Source of the DNA: Angelakisella massiliensis
Lineage (GTDB): Bacteria; Bacillota; Clostridia; Oscillospirales; Ruminococcaceae
Direction of reading: 5' to 3'
Assembly (NCBI RefSeq): GCF_900104675.1
Contig: NZ_LT629945.1
Span: forward strand, 1,602,756-1,666,755
Length of the DNA: 64,000 nt
Made by a program: the position numbers and the translations under genes. This document shows positions 8,642-17,471 of the stretch, piece by piece. Under the pieces are notes generated by a model. The model was not told the DNA's origin, did no database searches, and saw only the letters and a list, made by a program, of their open reading frames with translations. Numbering within the stretch: position 1 is the stretch's first letter; each line of letters starts with the position of its first letter.

Positions 8642-8846
8642 CAGACTGTAGAAAAACCTGATTCAAGGAACAAATAAAATTCAAAATCATAAAAATCAGG
8701 CCATGTGCCTGATTTTTATACCACGCCCCGCGCCCACTGGGGCGCGAAACCGGGGGTATCGCCGCTGGTTTCGTCAGGAACCAGGCGGCGTATCCAGGGG
8801 GTATTGGATACCCCCTGGAAGCGTGTCGGATTTTTCCGACACGCTC
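8642..8846 (+). repeat. Dispersed multi-hairpin element, copy 3 (full length)
   Basis: This full copy of about 205 bp contains, in order: ATCAGG/CCTGAT; CGCGCCC-ACTG-GGGCGCG; CGCCGCTGGTT/AACCAGGCGGCG; CCAGGGGGTAT/ATACCCCCTGG; and GCGTGTCGGA/TCCGACACGC. Compared with copy 5, arm changes are compensated. It lies between convergent thiD and cca and is bounded on both sides by the same terminator hairpin. Open frames through it are structural by-products. Confidence 0.9.
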
Positions 8847-8883
8847 AAAGCCCACACCGATCAACCTGACCGGTGTGGGCTTT
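8847..8883. terminator. Terminator hairpin, right copy (cca side)
   Basis: Arms AAAGCCCACACCG and CGGTGTGGGCTTT form a stem bounded by A and T runs, so it can serve both thiD (plus) and cca (minus). It differs from the left copy at two loop positions. Confidence 0.85.
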
Positions 8884-8911
8884 GACATTCTTTTGACTGC
8901 GTTCTGTACCC

Positions 8912-10270
8912 TTATGCAAAGGGATTTTTCTCTTCCCAAATCTGTTTGAGCGCTTCAGGCGTGTTGGATACGGTCCCATCCAGCACCTGTTCCAGCAGCC
9001 AGCGGAGAGTGTTTCCCAGCTGTGGTCCCGCAGGGATTCCCCAGTCCATCAGCATACGTCCGTCCACTGTCAGCTGGGAGATGGTCAGACAGGCTTGCTC
9101 TTCCATCAGCTGCTCCATCAGTTTTTGAGCCCCTTCCAGCTCAGACAGCTTGGCGGCACGGGTATCGGGGCTTTGGGCCAGAATATCCGCCCGGCGCAGC
9201 GCCAGCAGTTTGCCGGTCATTTCCAGCCCCAGTTTACCCAACAGCCGGGCCATCCCTTTTCTGGTTTGGGGTGGCGGATCGTCATGGTGGCAGACCAGGG
9301 CCGTCACCTGCCGGACCGTTTCACCATCGGATTTCAGCCTGTTCAGGCAGCTGCGGGCAATTTCTGCGCTCATAGCCCCATGGCCGATATAGTGGGCGTT
9401 TCCATCCTCCCCCCAGCTTTGGCACAGAGGCTTTGCCACGTCGTGGAAAAGTGCCGCCAGACGGATCTCCGCTTCCCGGGGGCACCCATCCACCACCTGA
9501 CAGGTATGGGTCCACAGATCCAGATGATGGTGAGGATTGTGCTGATCAAATCCCCCCAAGGGGAGCAGCTGCGGCAGCACCACCCCCAGCGCCGGGAGAG
9601 AATCCAGCAGTGTCCTGCCTGCCTGAAGACCGGTGAGCAGCTTTTTCAGCTCTGTCAGCACCCGCTCCCCCGCCACCGTTTTCAGCAGTTCCTTGCGGGC
9701 CGCTATGCCCCGGCGGGTCTCTTCTTCCAGCGTAAAACCATATTGAGCGCAAAAACGCAGCGCCCGAAGCATCCGCAGGGCATCCTCCTCAAAACGATGT
9801 TCAGGCTGTCCCACACATCGCAGCAGCCCCGCTTCCAGATCCTTCTGCCCGCCGAAATCGTCCCGTATCCCCCGGATGGGGCTCCAGGCCATGGCGTTGA
9901 CGGTGAAATCCCGCCGGGCCAGATCCTGATGGAGAGAGGTGACGAAGTGGACTTCATCCGGGCGGCGGTGGTCGGTGTAGGTTCCTTCGGTGCGGAAGGT
10001 GGTCACCTCTACCGGCATCCCATCGGCAAGGATCGTTACAGTACCATGGCGCAGTCCGGTGGGGATCACTGGAAACCGCCCTTCAAAGAGGCTTTGGACG
10101 GTTTCCGGAAGAGCGGCTGTGCAGACATCCCAGTCCGCGGGCACTTTCCCCAGCAGACTGTCCCGGACGCAGCCCCCCACTGTCCAGGACTCCCAACCGT
10201 TTTGCTCCAATTGCTCCAGTACCTTTAAAACACTTGGGGGAGGGGAAAAAATGGCTTCCCATCTGGCCAC
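8912..10270 (-). CDS. cca: CCA tRNA nucleotidyltransferase with HD domain
   Basis: This enzyme adds or repairs the 3' CCA end of tRNAs. The class II nucleotidyltransferase head shows GGCVRDSLLG with the catalytic DWDV acidic pair, then RRDFTVNAMA and the RFEEDALRMLRALRF segment that reads the nucleotide. An HD-type phosphohydrolase region follows (LAALFHDVAKP, then HHDDPP). With the GTG start at 10270, preceded by AAAGGTGG, the product is 452 residues. In-frame starts also exist at 10303 and 10342, so the N-terminus is uncertain by up to 24 codons. It is convergent with thiD. Confidence 0.93.
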   Translation of the reverse strand: MARWEAIFSPPPSVLKVLEQLEQNGWESWTVGGCVRDSLLGKVPADWDVCTAALPETVQSLFEGRFPVIPTGLRHGTVTILADGMPVEVTTFRTEGTYTDHRRPDEVHFVTSLHQDLARRDFTVNAMAWSPIRGIRDDFGGQKDLEAGLLRCVGQPEHRFEEDALRMLRALRFCAQYGFTLEEETRRGIAARKELLKTVAGERVLTELKKLLTGLQAGRTLLDSLPALGVVLPQLLPLGGFDQHNPHHHLDLWTHTCQVVDGCPREAEIRLAALFHDVAKPLCQSWGEDGNAHYIGHGAMSAEIARSCLNRLKSDGETVRQVTALVCHHDDPPPQTRKGMARLLGKLGLEMTGKLLALRRADILAQSPDTRAAKLSELEGAQKLMEQLMEEQACLTISQLTVDGRMLMDWGIPAGPQLGNTLRWLLEQVLDGTVSNTPEALKQIWEEKNPFA

Positions 10271-10643
10271 ACACAACACCACCTTTTGCACAGTTGATAT
10301 CATCATAGCATACAGGAGGGGAAAATCAAGGGTGGACAACAAATGAGCATAAAGGGAGAGTAGGGGAGTACCTGGGATGAAACCTTATCCATCAGAACTG
10401 AAAAAATTCAGATAGGCGTAATAAAACAGAGCTGTTCTATTCCTGTGGAAAGCCAGGATTTTTTCAGAATGGAAGGAGCTTCATCATTAAATAAAAACTT
10501 TTTTGATTTAATGTCACATTTTGTAGGTTTCATGATAGATTCCCTCTTGCAATCCATTGTGAAAAATGGCAAAATAAGAAATAAATTTTCTCCCCTTTGG
10601 TCAATTGACAAGAAAGAGGAGAATCATCCAGAAGGAGGAAGTT
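10271..10643. other. Intergenic region between cca and guaA
   Basis: This AT-rich region separates the divergent cca and guaA genes and must hold both promoters. A weak plus-strand candidate is TTGCAA, 17 nt, CAAAAT about 70-100 nt before guaA. I searched for a guanine riboswitch core and did not find one. No gene or repeat was recognised. Confidence 0.5.
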
Positions 10644-12194
10644 ATGGCGCATCAAACGGTTTTGATTGTGGATTTCGGCGGTCAGTATAATCAACTGATC
10701 GCGCGTCGCGTCCGGGAATGCGGCGTTTATTGCGAGGTCCATCCCTATACCACACCCCTGGCTGAACTCAAGGCGAAAGATCCTATCGGTCTGATTTTTA
10801 CCGGTGGTCCGGACAGCGTTTATCTGGATGGTTCCCCCAAGGTGGATCCGGAAATTTTCACCTGGGGTGTGCCGATCTTGGGCATCTGCTATGGCTGCCA
10901 GTTTATGTCCCACACTTTGGGTGGCCGGGTAACAGAAGCTCAGGATGATTCCGCCCGGGAATATGGAAAAACAGTGACCTATTATGACACCTCATGCCCC
11001 ATTTTCCAGGGCTTGCCGGAACAGGGGATTTCCTGGATGAGCCATGGGGACTATATGGCTGCCATTCCGGAAGGGTTCAAGCTGGTGGCTCATTCCGATG
11101 CCTGCCCCAACGTGGCTATCGCCGATGAAAAGCGGGGATTTTATGGGGTACAGTATCATCCTGAGGTCAATCACACCGAAAATGGCCTGAAGATGATCCG
11201 CAATTTCCTCTATGAGGTCTGCGGCGCTGTTGGCGACTGGACCATGGGTAATTTTTGTAAAACCACCGTGGAGCGGCTGCGGCAAGAAATCGGCGGCGGC
11301 AGAGTGCTGCTGGCTCTTTCCGGCGGCGTGGACAGCTCTGTACTGGCGGCGCTGTTGGCGGAAGCGATCGGAGATCGTCTGACCTGTGTTTTTGTTGATC
11401 ACGGCTTGATGCGTAAAAACGAGGGGGACGAAGTAGAGGCTGCTTTTTCAAAATGGAAGGTAAACTTTGTTCGGGTCAATGCCGAGGATCGTTTCCTCAT
11501 CAAGCTGGCCGGTGTATCTGAGCCGGAAAGCAAGAGGAAAATCATCGGCGCTGAGTTCGGTTATGTATTCCGGGACGAAGCGGAGCGTTTCCATATCACC
11601 AACGAGGATTTTCTGGCTCAGGGAACCATTTATCCTGATGTCATTGAATCCGGTAAAGGAGACGCGGACGTTATCAAGAGCCACCACAACCGCCTCCTTC
11701 CTCCCGAGGTGGTCGCGCGGTTCAAAGGTGTGCTGGAACCGCTGTCTCTGCTGTTCAAGGATGAAGTCCGGCAGCTGGGAAGAGAACTGGGACTTCCGGA
11801 ATATATGGTTATGCGTCAGCCCTTCCCCGGACCGGGTTTGGCTATCCGCATTATCGGTGATATTACCAAGGAAAAGGCGGATATGCTGCGGGAAGCTGAT
11901 GCCATTTTCCGGGAAGAGATGGCCAACGCCGGTTTGGATCGGACCGTCAGCCAGTATTTTGCGGTGCTGACCAATGTGCGCTCTGTGGGCGTGATGGGGG
12001 ATGGCCGCACTTATGATTACACATTGGCCCTTCGGGGTGTGACCACCACCGACTTTATGACAGCGGACTGGGCCAGAATCCCCTATGAAGTGTTGGACAA
12101 GGTTTCCAGCCGGATCATCAATACTGTTCGGGGTATCAACCGTATTGTATACGACATTACCTCCAAGCCCCCGGCAACCATCGAATGGGAGTAA
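10644..12194 (+). CDS. guaA: GMP synthase (glutamine-hydrolysing)
   Basis: GuaA aminates XMP to GMP using glutamine. The 516-residue protein has the class I amidotransferase domain first (LIVDFGGQYNQLIARRVRE; nucleophile in GICYGCQFM; YHPEVNHT histidine and glutamate). The ATP-pyrophosphatase P-loop LSGGVDSSV follows near residue 225, then the C-terminal dimerisation domain ending TIEWE. AAGGAGG precedes the ATG. The 3' end of guaA is a known integration target of genomic islands, and degenerate mobile DNA starts about 140 nt downstream. Confidence 0.98.
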   Translation: MAHQTVLIVDFGGQYNQLIARRVRECGVYCEVHPYTTPLAELKAKDPIGLIFTGGPDSVYLDGSPKVDPEIFTWGVPILGICYGCQFMSHTLGGRVTEAQDDSAREYGKTVTYYDTSCPIFQGLPEQGISWMSHGDYMAAIPEGFKLVAHSDACPNVAIADEKRGFYGVQYHPEVNHTENGLKMIRNFLYEVCGAVGDWTMGNFCKTTVERLRQEIGGGRVLLALSGGVDSSVLAALLAEAIGDRLTCVFVDHGLMRKNEGDEVEAAFSKWKVNFVRVNAEDRFLIKLAGVSEPESKRKIIGAEFGYVFRDEAERFHITNEDFLAQGTIYPDVIESGKGDADVIKSHHNRLLPPEVVARFKGVLEPLSLLFKDEVRQLGRELGLPEYMVMRQPFPGPGLAIRIIGDITKEKADMLREADAIFREEMANAGLDRTVSQYFAVLTNVRSVGVMGDGRTYDYTLALRGVTTTDFMTADWARIPYEVLDKVSSRIINTVRGINRIVYDITSKPPATIEWE

Positions 12195-12288
12195 TTTCAG
12201 AGGCTTGGAAAAGCCTGTAGTTACTGGGCTTTTGAGGGGTTAAGGCCCTTTGTGGCAACGATTAGGCAACATTTTTTCATTATTCATA

Positions 12289-12335
12289 AAAAGAGAGCTA
12301 ACTGATTTTGATTAGTCAGTTGGCTCTCTTTTTCT
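12289..12335 (+). terminator. guaA terminator
   Basis: The left arm AAGAGAGCTAACTGA pairs with TCAGTTGGCTCTCTT and is followed by a T-rich tail (CTTTTTCTG). A second hairpin of similar layout and partly similar sequence stands at 14668-14713, at the other edge of the mobile debris. Confidence 0.85.
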
Positions 12336-12339
12336 GTCA

Positions 12340-12592
12340 ATGGAAACCACCGGCTCTGCCGGTGGAGGCATCCCATAAAAAGCTTTAGCTTCAAGCATCG
12401 AGCGAAGCGAGCTACAAGGAGCAAATTTTCGTCCGTGGGAAAAACTTCCAATAAGACGTCAGTTGCCCGTTTACGGGCTGCGGAGCAAGTGATGCAAACG
12501 AAGTAACATTCAGTGCGTCTTAAGACGCGGGCTGGTAATATGCCCTTCTAGGGCTGATGCAAACCACCAGTTCAACTGGTGGTTTTGATTAC
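12340..12592 (+). mobile_element. Transposase-less IS200/IS605-type derivative (PATE-like, TnpB omega-RNA remnant)
   Basis: The left-end palindrome CCACCGGC-TCT-GCCGGTGG (12347-12365) and right-end palindrome CCACCAG-TTCAA-CTGGTGG (12564-12582), followed by TTTTGATTAC, have the look of the subterminal hairpins of IS605/IS1341-type elements. Between them is a structured stretch with CAGTTGCCCG..CGGGCTG, GCGTCTTAAGACGC and TGCCCTTCTAGGGC, as in the 3' ends that specify TnpB-associated guide RNAs. No tnpA or tnpB coding sequence is present. Its right end runs directly into a truncated ABC ATPase gene. Confidence 0.7.
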
Positions 12593-12988
12593 GGTCCATT
12601 TTTACTGGACCTGTTTACTTTATTATTATATGCCATTAGAGAAAAAGAGAAGCCAAATAAAAAGTATCTGGAAGAATTGCTGGCGGTACTGAACCTGACC
12701 GCACGGAGGAACCATCTTCCCAGTCAACTTTCTGGCGGCCAGCAGCAACGTGTCGCTATTGGACGTGCCTTGATTACACGTCCCTCTCTGATCTTGGCAG
12801 ACGAGCCGACCGGCAATCTGGATACGCAAAACACAAGCGAAGTCATTGCGCTGCTGAAAGAAGCATCCAGAAAATATGAGCAGACCATTGTTATGATTAC
12901 GCATAGCAAAAGCATCGCCCAGACCGCTGACCGTATTTTGAGGGTATCCGATGGTGTACTGACGGATTTCGGGAGGTGCCGTGAATGA
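12593..12988 (+). pseudogene. ABC transporter ATP-binding protein, N-terminally truncated
   Basis: Only the C-terminal half of a MacB/LolD-type ATPase remains. It begins in the helical region ([20 protein letters not shown]), then carries the signature [15 protein letters not shown], Walker [13 protein letters not shown] and the switch region IVMITHS. The Walker A P-loop and about 100 N-terminal residues are absent. The frame enters from the IS605-like right end, so the truncation point coincides with that element. It overlaps the permease start (ATGA). Confidence 0.9.
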
Positions 12989-13907
12989 AAAGTTATCTTA
13001 GTCTCATTCCCATCTCCGCTAAAGTCCACCGCCGTCAAAATCGTATGACGCTGCTTTGCATTGTATTTGCTGTGTTTATGGTAACAGCAGTATTCAGTAT
13101 GGCAGAAATGGGTTTTCGGATGGAACAGGCCCGATTGGTTGGTAAGCATGGAAGTTTCTCTATTGGAGACTTACTCGGCAGTTCCATGGGGCAAACCCTT
13201 CTTTCTGTTGCGGTTGTTCTGTTCCTGCTGATTTTGATTGCAGGCGTTTTGATGATTTCCAGTAGCATGAATAGCAGCGTTGCACAGAGAACCCAATTTT
13301 TCGGAATGATGCGCTGCATTGGTATGAGTAAGCAGCAGATCATCCGCTTTGTCCGTTTAGAGGCATTGAACTGGTGCAAAACAGCTATCCCTATCGGTCT
13401 TGTTTTAGGGGTTGTTACTACATGGGGACTTTGCGCGGTACTGCGTTTTGTAGTCAGAGAAGAATTTTCTGATATTCCCCTCTTTGGCATTAGTATTTTT
13501 GGCATTGCTTGCGGTATCTTTGTGGGACTGATTACTGTACTGATTGCCGCAAATGCTCCGGCAAAACATGCTACGAAGGTGTCTCCCATCACAGCGGTGT
13601 CTGGAAATGCAGGCCACGAAAAAACAATGCGTCATTCGCCGTATGTAGGTTTCGGAAAAATTGAATCCCTTCTTGGTGTCAGCCATGCAATCTCCGGGAA
13701 GAAAAATTTATTCCTGATGACAGGTTCTTTTGCACTTAGCATCATCCTGTTTTTGAGCTTTTCTGTTATGGTCAATTTTGTGGATTACCTAATTCCTCAG
13801 TCGGCTGCCACATCAGATATAGATATTGCAAGTGCTGGCGGTAATACGATTCCTCGGGAACTGCTTACATCCATCTGCGAAATGGATGGAGTGAAGGAAG
13901 TTTACGG
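12985..13907 (+). pseudogene. FtsX-like ABC transporter permease, C-terminally truncated
   Basis: The reading frame covers about 307 residues of a permease of the FtsX/MacB type. There is an N-terminal membrane helix (residues 20-40), then several further helices and an FtsX core near 60-190, a linker, and a helix near 245-265 leading into an extracytoplasmic domain that is cut short. From about 13908 the sequence belongs to a serine recombinase in another frame. Together with the truncated ATPase it is a broken two-gene exporter of the sort carried on Clostridial conjugative elements. Confidence 0.85.
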
Positions 13908-14590
13908 GCGTCGTAAAAGACCAGATACTTGTTATTGCTCCGCATGAAGCATTGATCCCCTCTGACACATGGCTGAAATGCCGGAAAAAGCTCATGGCAA
14001 ATACCACCTTCCAGCAGGGGCGGAAACCAAAAAACACTTGGCTGGCCGGAAAAATCAAATGCGGGCATTGTGGGTATGCGCTGAAAGCCACCCATGTACC
14101 AAACAGCACAGGCTATTTCCGCTGCACCAAACGGACGGAAAACAAAGGTTGTCCGGGCTGCGGGAAAATCCGCAAAGAAGAATTTGAGCAATTTATTTTC
14201 TCGGCCATGCAAGAGAAGTTCAAAGATTTTCAGATACTCCACGGCCAAGAGGAAAAGGTTAATCCGAAGCTGACAGCCTATCAAGTAGAGCTGGCACAGG
14301 TGGAGGCAGAAATTGAAAAACTGCTGGACACGCTGACCGGAGCCAATGCGACCTTGCTTGCCTACGCCAACAAGAAAATCGAAGAACTGGACACCCGCCG
14401 TCAGACCATTTCAAAAGCCATAGCCGATTTGAGCGTCGAAACCATATCGCCCCAGCAGATAAAGAAACTTTCCTATTATCTCGACAACTGGGAGAGCATA
14501 GATTTTGACGACAAAAGAAAAGCCGCCGATGGCTTGATTTCTACAATCAAGGCCACCAGCGACCGTGTTCAGATAGAGTGGAAAATCTGA
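13908..14590 (+). pseudogene. Large serine recombinase, C-terminal fragment
   Basis: The readable part begins with IVIAPHEALIPSDTW-like sequence and then the recombinase zinc ribbon (KCGHCGYALK..YFRCTKR..GCPGCG). A long coiled coil (about 90-150) and the usual C-terminal segment (SIDFDDKRKAADGLISTI) follow. The catalytic N-terminal resolvase domain is missing, so it cannot act by itself. It is joined directly to the broken permease at about 13908, evidence of an old deletion or recombination inside a former mobile element. Confidence 0.88.
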
Positions 14591-14667
14591 TATTTCCGCT
14601 CTATCGCCCCTCATTTCTATTTTATCTCGTTTGTACCCCTTGTACACCGACGCTTTACATGGTTGGT

Positions 14668-14713
14668 AAAAAGGGAACTGTTTGATCTTGATCGATCAGT
14701 CAGTTCCCTTTTT
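14668..14713. terminator. Terminator hairpin at the right edge of the mobile debris
   Basis: AAAGGGAACTG pairs with CAGTTCCCTTT around a GATC-containing loop, flanked by A and T runs. Its general layout resembles the guaA terminator at 12289-12335. The remaining 211 nt to 14925 show no gene. Confidence 0.8.
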
Positions 14714-14924
14714 CTTTGTAAGATTTTTCGTCAGACGCTTTGCTCACCGCTTTCGGAAGCCGTGCTTTTTATCAGAGTACGGCAGGGCAGATTGTCTTGA
14801 AGAAAAACATTTTGTAGATTTTGAGGCAAATTAAAGTGACTCCAAAAGGGAACGGATTTATTGGCTGAAGACCCATTGGAAAAACGTCAAACCCGCTGTT
14901 TTTGGAGCCTCTGAATGAGAAGAT

Positions 14925-15647
14925 TTAATTGCTCACATACATTTGTTTATAAGGATTGCTGCTGCAAGGGACAGCAATGGTGAAAGGCGACGCCAAAATC
15001 TCTTCCAGATCAAGGTTGAATACCTGGCAGTAGGGGATGAGATATTGCCGCAGCTCCTCCAGATCATCGGGAGAAGCGGGAGAGGCCGTTACCTGATTGG
15101 GGAAGAGTACCTCCTCAGGAGTGCAGCGCAGGAACAGTTTGCCGCCGTGCATACCGGTACAGGGAAAATTGCCTACGATCCGCTGCTTATCCCGACCAAG
15201 CCCCAGAATGATGATGACGCCTCCCGCCTGGTATTCTCCCAAAAAGCTGCCGGCAGTGCCGCCGATGATCAGCAGGGGGACTTTATCCTTGTAAGCTTTC
15301 ATATGAATTCCGGCCCGGTATCCGGCATTGTTCCGTACAAAAAGCTGTCCGCCCCGCATAGCGTAACCGGCTGCGTCCCCGATGCTGCCCCGGACGATGA
15401 TGCGGCCCTCGTTCATGGTGTCACCTACAGCGTCCTGAGCGTTGCCGTCCACAGTGATGGAAGCGCCGTTCAGGTAAGCGCCCAGGGCGTTGCCGGGGAT
15501 TCCTTCAACCGTCAGCTCCGGCCCGGACATTCCGGCGGCGATGAACCGCTGTCCGCAGCAGCCGGTGAGGGTGACGGGACCGTCCGCCTCCCGCAGTTTT
15601 TCATTCAGGGACCTGTGATCCAGTCCCGTCACATCAATGAGCGTCAT
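14925..15647 (-). CDS. Glutamate synthase GXGXG-domain subunit (GltB domain 3)
   Basis: This 240-residue protein corresponds to the C-terminal GXGXG beta-helix domain of the GOGAT large subunit. Repeats of the form GNAQDAVGDTMNEGRIIVRGSIGDAAGYAMRGG-type sequence run from about residue 60 to 170. In single-chain GltB this domain scaffolds the amidotransferase and synthase domains; here it is a separate gene, as in archaea and many Clostridia. It is the last gene of the operon with 15964-17469 and 17472-18566, separated from the second gene by 316 nt that hold repeat copy 4. Confidence 0.9.
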   Translation of the reverse strand: MTLIDVTGLDHRSLNEKLREADGPVTLTGCCGQRFIAAGMSGPELTVEGIPGNALGAYLNGASITVDGNAQDAVGDTMNEGRIIVRGSIGDAAGYAMRGGQLFVRNNAGYRAGIHMKAYKDKVPLLIIGGTAGSFLGEYQAGGVIIILGLGRDKQRIVGNFPCTGMHGGKLFLRCTPEEVLFPNQVTASPASPDDLEELRQYLIPYCQVFNLDLEEILASPFTIAVPCSSNPYKQMYVSN

Positions 15648-15741
15648 CTGATACCCTACCTTTCTTTTGCTTCCGGTCCTTTCACCCCGGTGTACTTTTT
15701 ATGGGCAAATGTGCTGCCCCGGTGTTTTCAGTCAGCGAAGA

Positions 15742-15895
15742 TGAGCGTGTCAAAAAGTTCGACACGCTTCCTGGAGGTATCAAATCCCCCCCAGGATACG
15801 CCGCTTGGTTTCTGACGAAACCAGCGGCGCTCCCCCGGTTTCGCGTCCCGGTGGGCGCGGGTCGAGGGATAAAAATCAGGCTTTTCTGCAGTCGT
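15742..15895 (-). repeat. Dispersed multi-hairpin element, copy 4 (reverse, internally deleted)
   Basis: On the minus strand the core GCGCCCACCGGGACGCG, the CGCCGCTGGTTT/AAACCAAGCGGCG stem, TCCTGG/CCAGGA and GCGTGTCGAA..TTGACACGC are readable in the same order as in copy 3. The AT-rich left portion and part of the first hairpin are missing. It lies inside the glutamate synthase operon, between domains 2 and 3, in the direction of transcription. No duplicated hairpin flanks it. Confidence 0.82.
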
Positions 15896-15963
15896 GATCT
15901 TCTGCCATGGCAGATTATAAAAGCCAATGCTGCCGCTTTTTTACTTGCTGCTGATGGAGTGTT

Positions 15964-17469
15964 TTACTCTCCGGCATGAGCAACGCCCAGCACAGACAAT
16001 TCCCGTTCCGTCAGCCCCAGTCCCCGAAGCATCAGACGATTGCCCCGGAGGGCTTCAATGGAGTTGATGCCCATGCCTCCCATAAACTCCATGATCTCAT
16101 GATGCCAGGCGGTCATCAGGTTCACCAGCCGCCGGCTGCCTGTGTCGGGATCCAGGCGGCTGACCAGCTCCGGCCGCTGAGTGGCAATGCCCCAGCTGCA
16201 CTTTCCGCTTTGACAGGTGCGGCAGAGATGGCAGCCCAAAGCCAGTAAGGCCGCTGTGCCGATATAACAGGCGTCCGCTCCCAGTGCCACCGCTTTGACT
16301 ACATCGGCGGCGCTGCGGATGCTGCCGCCCACCACCAACGAGACGTCACTGCGGATGCCTTCCTCCCGCAGGCGCTGGTCCACTGCCGCCAGGGCCAGTT
16401 CAATGGGAATGCCCACATGGTCCCGGATCATGGTGGGAGCAGCTCCAGTACCGCCCCGGAAACCGTCAATGGCAATGATATCGGCGCCGCTGCGGGCGAT
16501 GCCGCTGGCGATGGCGGCAATGTTGTGGACCGCCGCCACTTTGACGATCACCGGCTTTTGATACCGGGTGGCTTCCTTGAGAGAATAGACCAGCTGACGC
16601 AGATCCTCGATGGAATAGATGTCATGATGGGGGGCAGGGGAGATGGCATCGGAGCCCTCAGGGATCATCCTGGTGCGGGAAACATCCCCTACGATCTTAG
16701 CCCCGGGCAGATGTCCGCCGATGCCGGGTTTTGCTCCCTGGCCGATTTTGATTTCAATGGCAGCGCCGGCGTTGAGATACCCTTCATGTACACCGAAGCG
16801 GCCGGAAGCCACCTGGACGATGGTGTTGGGGCCGTAACGGTAAAAATCCTCGTGAAGGCCGCCTTCGCCGGTATTATAGAGGATGCCCAGTTCCGAGGCG
16901 GCCCGGGCCAGGGATGCGTGAGCATTGTAGCTGATGGAGCCATAGCTCATAGCTGAAAACATCACCGGCATGGATAACTCAATCTGAGGGGGCAGCTGGC
17001 AGTTTAATTTCCCAGTTTCATCCCGGGTAATCCGCTGGGGCTTTTTCCCCAGAAAAACCTTGGTCTCCATTGGCTCCCGCAGAGGGTCGATGGAGGGATT
17101 GGTCACCTGGGAAGCGTTGAGAAGCAGCCGGTCCCAGTACACCGGCAGATCGTTGGGGTTTCCCATGGAGGAGAGAAGAACACCGCCGCTGTTGGCCTGC
17201 TTGTAAATTTCACGGATGGCGCTTTCCCGCCAGTTGGCATTGGGGCGGAAGGAGCAGTCGCTTTTGACGATTTTCAGCGCCCTGGTGGGGCAGAAGGCGA
17301 CGCAGCGCTGACAGTTGACACATTTGCTTTCATCGCTGATCATAATACCCCGCTTGGGGTCGAAACGGTGTACCTCATGAGCGCACTGCTGCTGGCAGAT
17401 CCGGCAATTGGTACAGCGGTCCCGATTGCGGACCACCTCAAATTCAGGAGCAAGATATTCCATTCCCAT
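15964..17469 (-). CDS. Glutamate synthase FMN/Fe-S subunit (GltB domain 2)
   Basis: This 501-residue protein catalyses the reductive step of GOGAT, 2-oxoglutarate plus ammonia to glutamate. The N-terminus has a two-cluster ferredoxin module (CTNCRICQQQCAH and CVNCQRCVAFCP, residues about 15-60). A TIM-barrel synthase domain follows with SYGSISYNAH, PGIGGHLPGAK and AIDGFRGGTGAAP. The 3Fe-4S cysteines lie in CHLCRTCQSGKC near residue 420. Electrons could come through the ferredoxin module from ferredoxin or an NADPH-oxidising partner not in this window. The start at 17469 follows AAGGATGG and lies two bases after the stop of the amidotransferase gene. Confidence 0.93.
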   Translation of the reverse strand: MGMEYLAPEFEVVRNRDRCTNCRICQQQCAHEVHRFDPKRGIMISDESKCVNCQRCVAFCPTRALKIVKSDCSFRPNANWRESAIREIYKQANSGGVLLSSMGNPNDLPVYWDRLLLNASQVTNPSIDPLREPMETKVFLGKKPQRITRDETGKLNCQLPPQIELSMPVMFSAMSYGSISYNAHASLARAASELGILYNTGEGGLHEDFYRYGPNTIVQVASGRFGVHEGYLNAGAAIEIKIGQGAKPGIGGHLPGAKIVGDVSRTRMIPEGSDAISPAPHHDIYSIEDLRQLVYSLKEATRYQKPVIVKVAAVHNIAAIASGIARSGADIIAIDGFRGGTGAAPTMIRDHVGIPIELALAAVDQRLREEGIRSDVSLVVGGSIRSAADVVKAVALGADACYIGTAALLALGCHLCRTCQSGKCSWGIATQRPELVSRLDPDTGSRRLVNLMTAWHHEIMEFMGGMGINSIEALRGNRLMLRGLGLTERELSVLGVAHAGE

Positions 17470-17471
17470 AC

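Noticed and set aside
8703-8885. A small protein of about 60 residues encoded in the repeat (similar frames at 50904-51099)
   Set aside because: The frame follows from hairpin sequence, differs in length and phase between copies, and has arm changes that preserve pairing rather than amino acids.
10346-10643. Guanine riboswitch upstream of guaA
   Set aside because: The conserved purine-aptamer core was not found; the region is only AT-rich.
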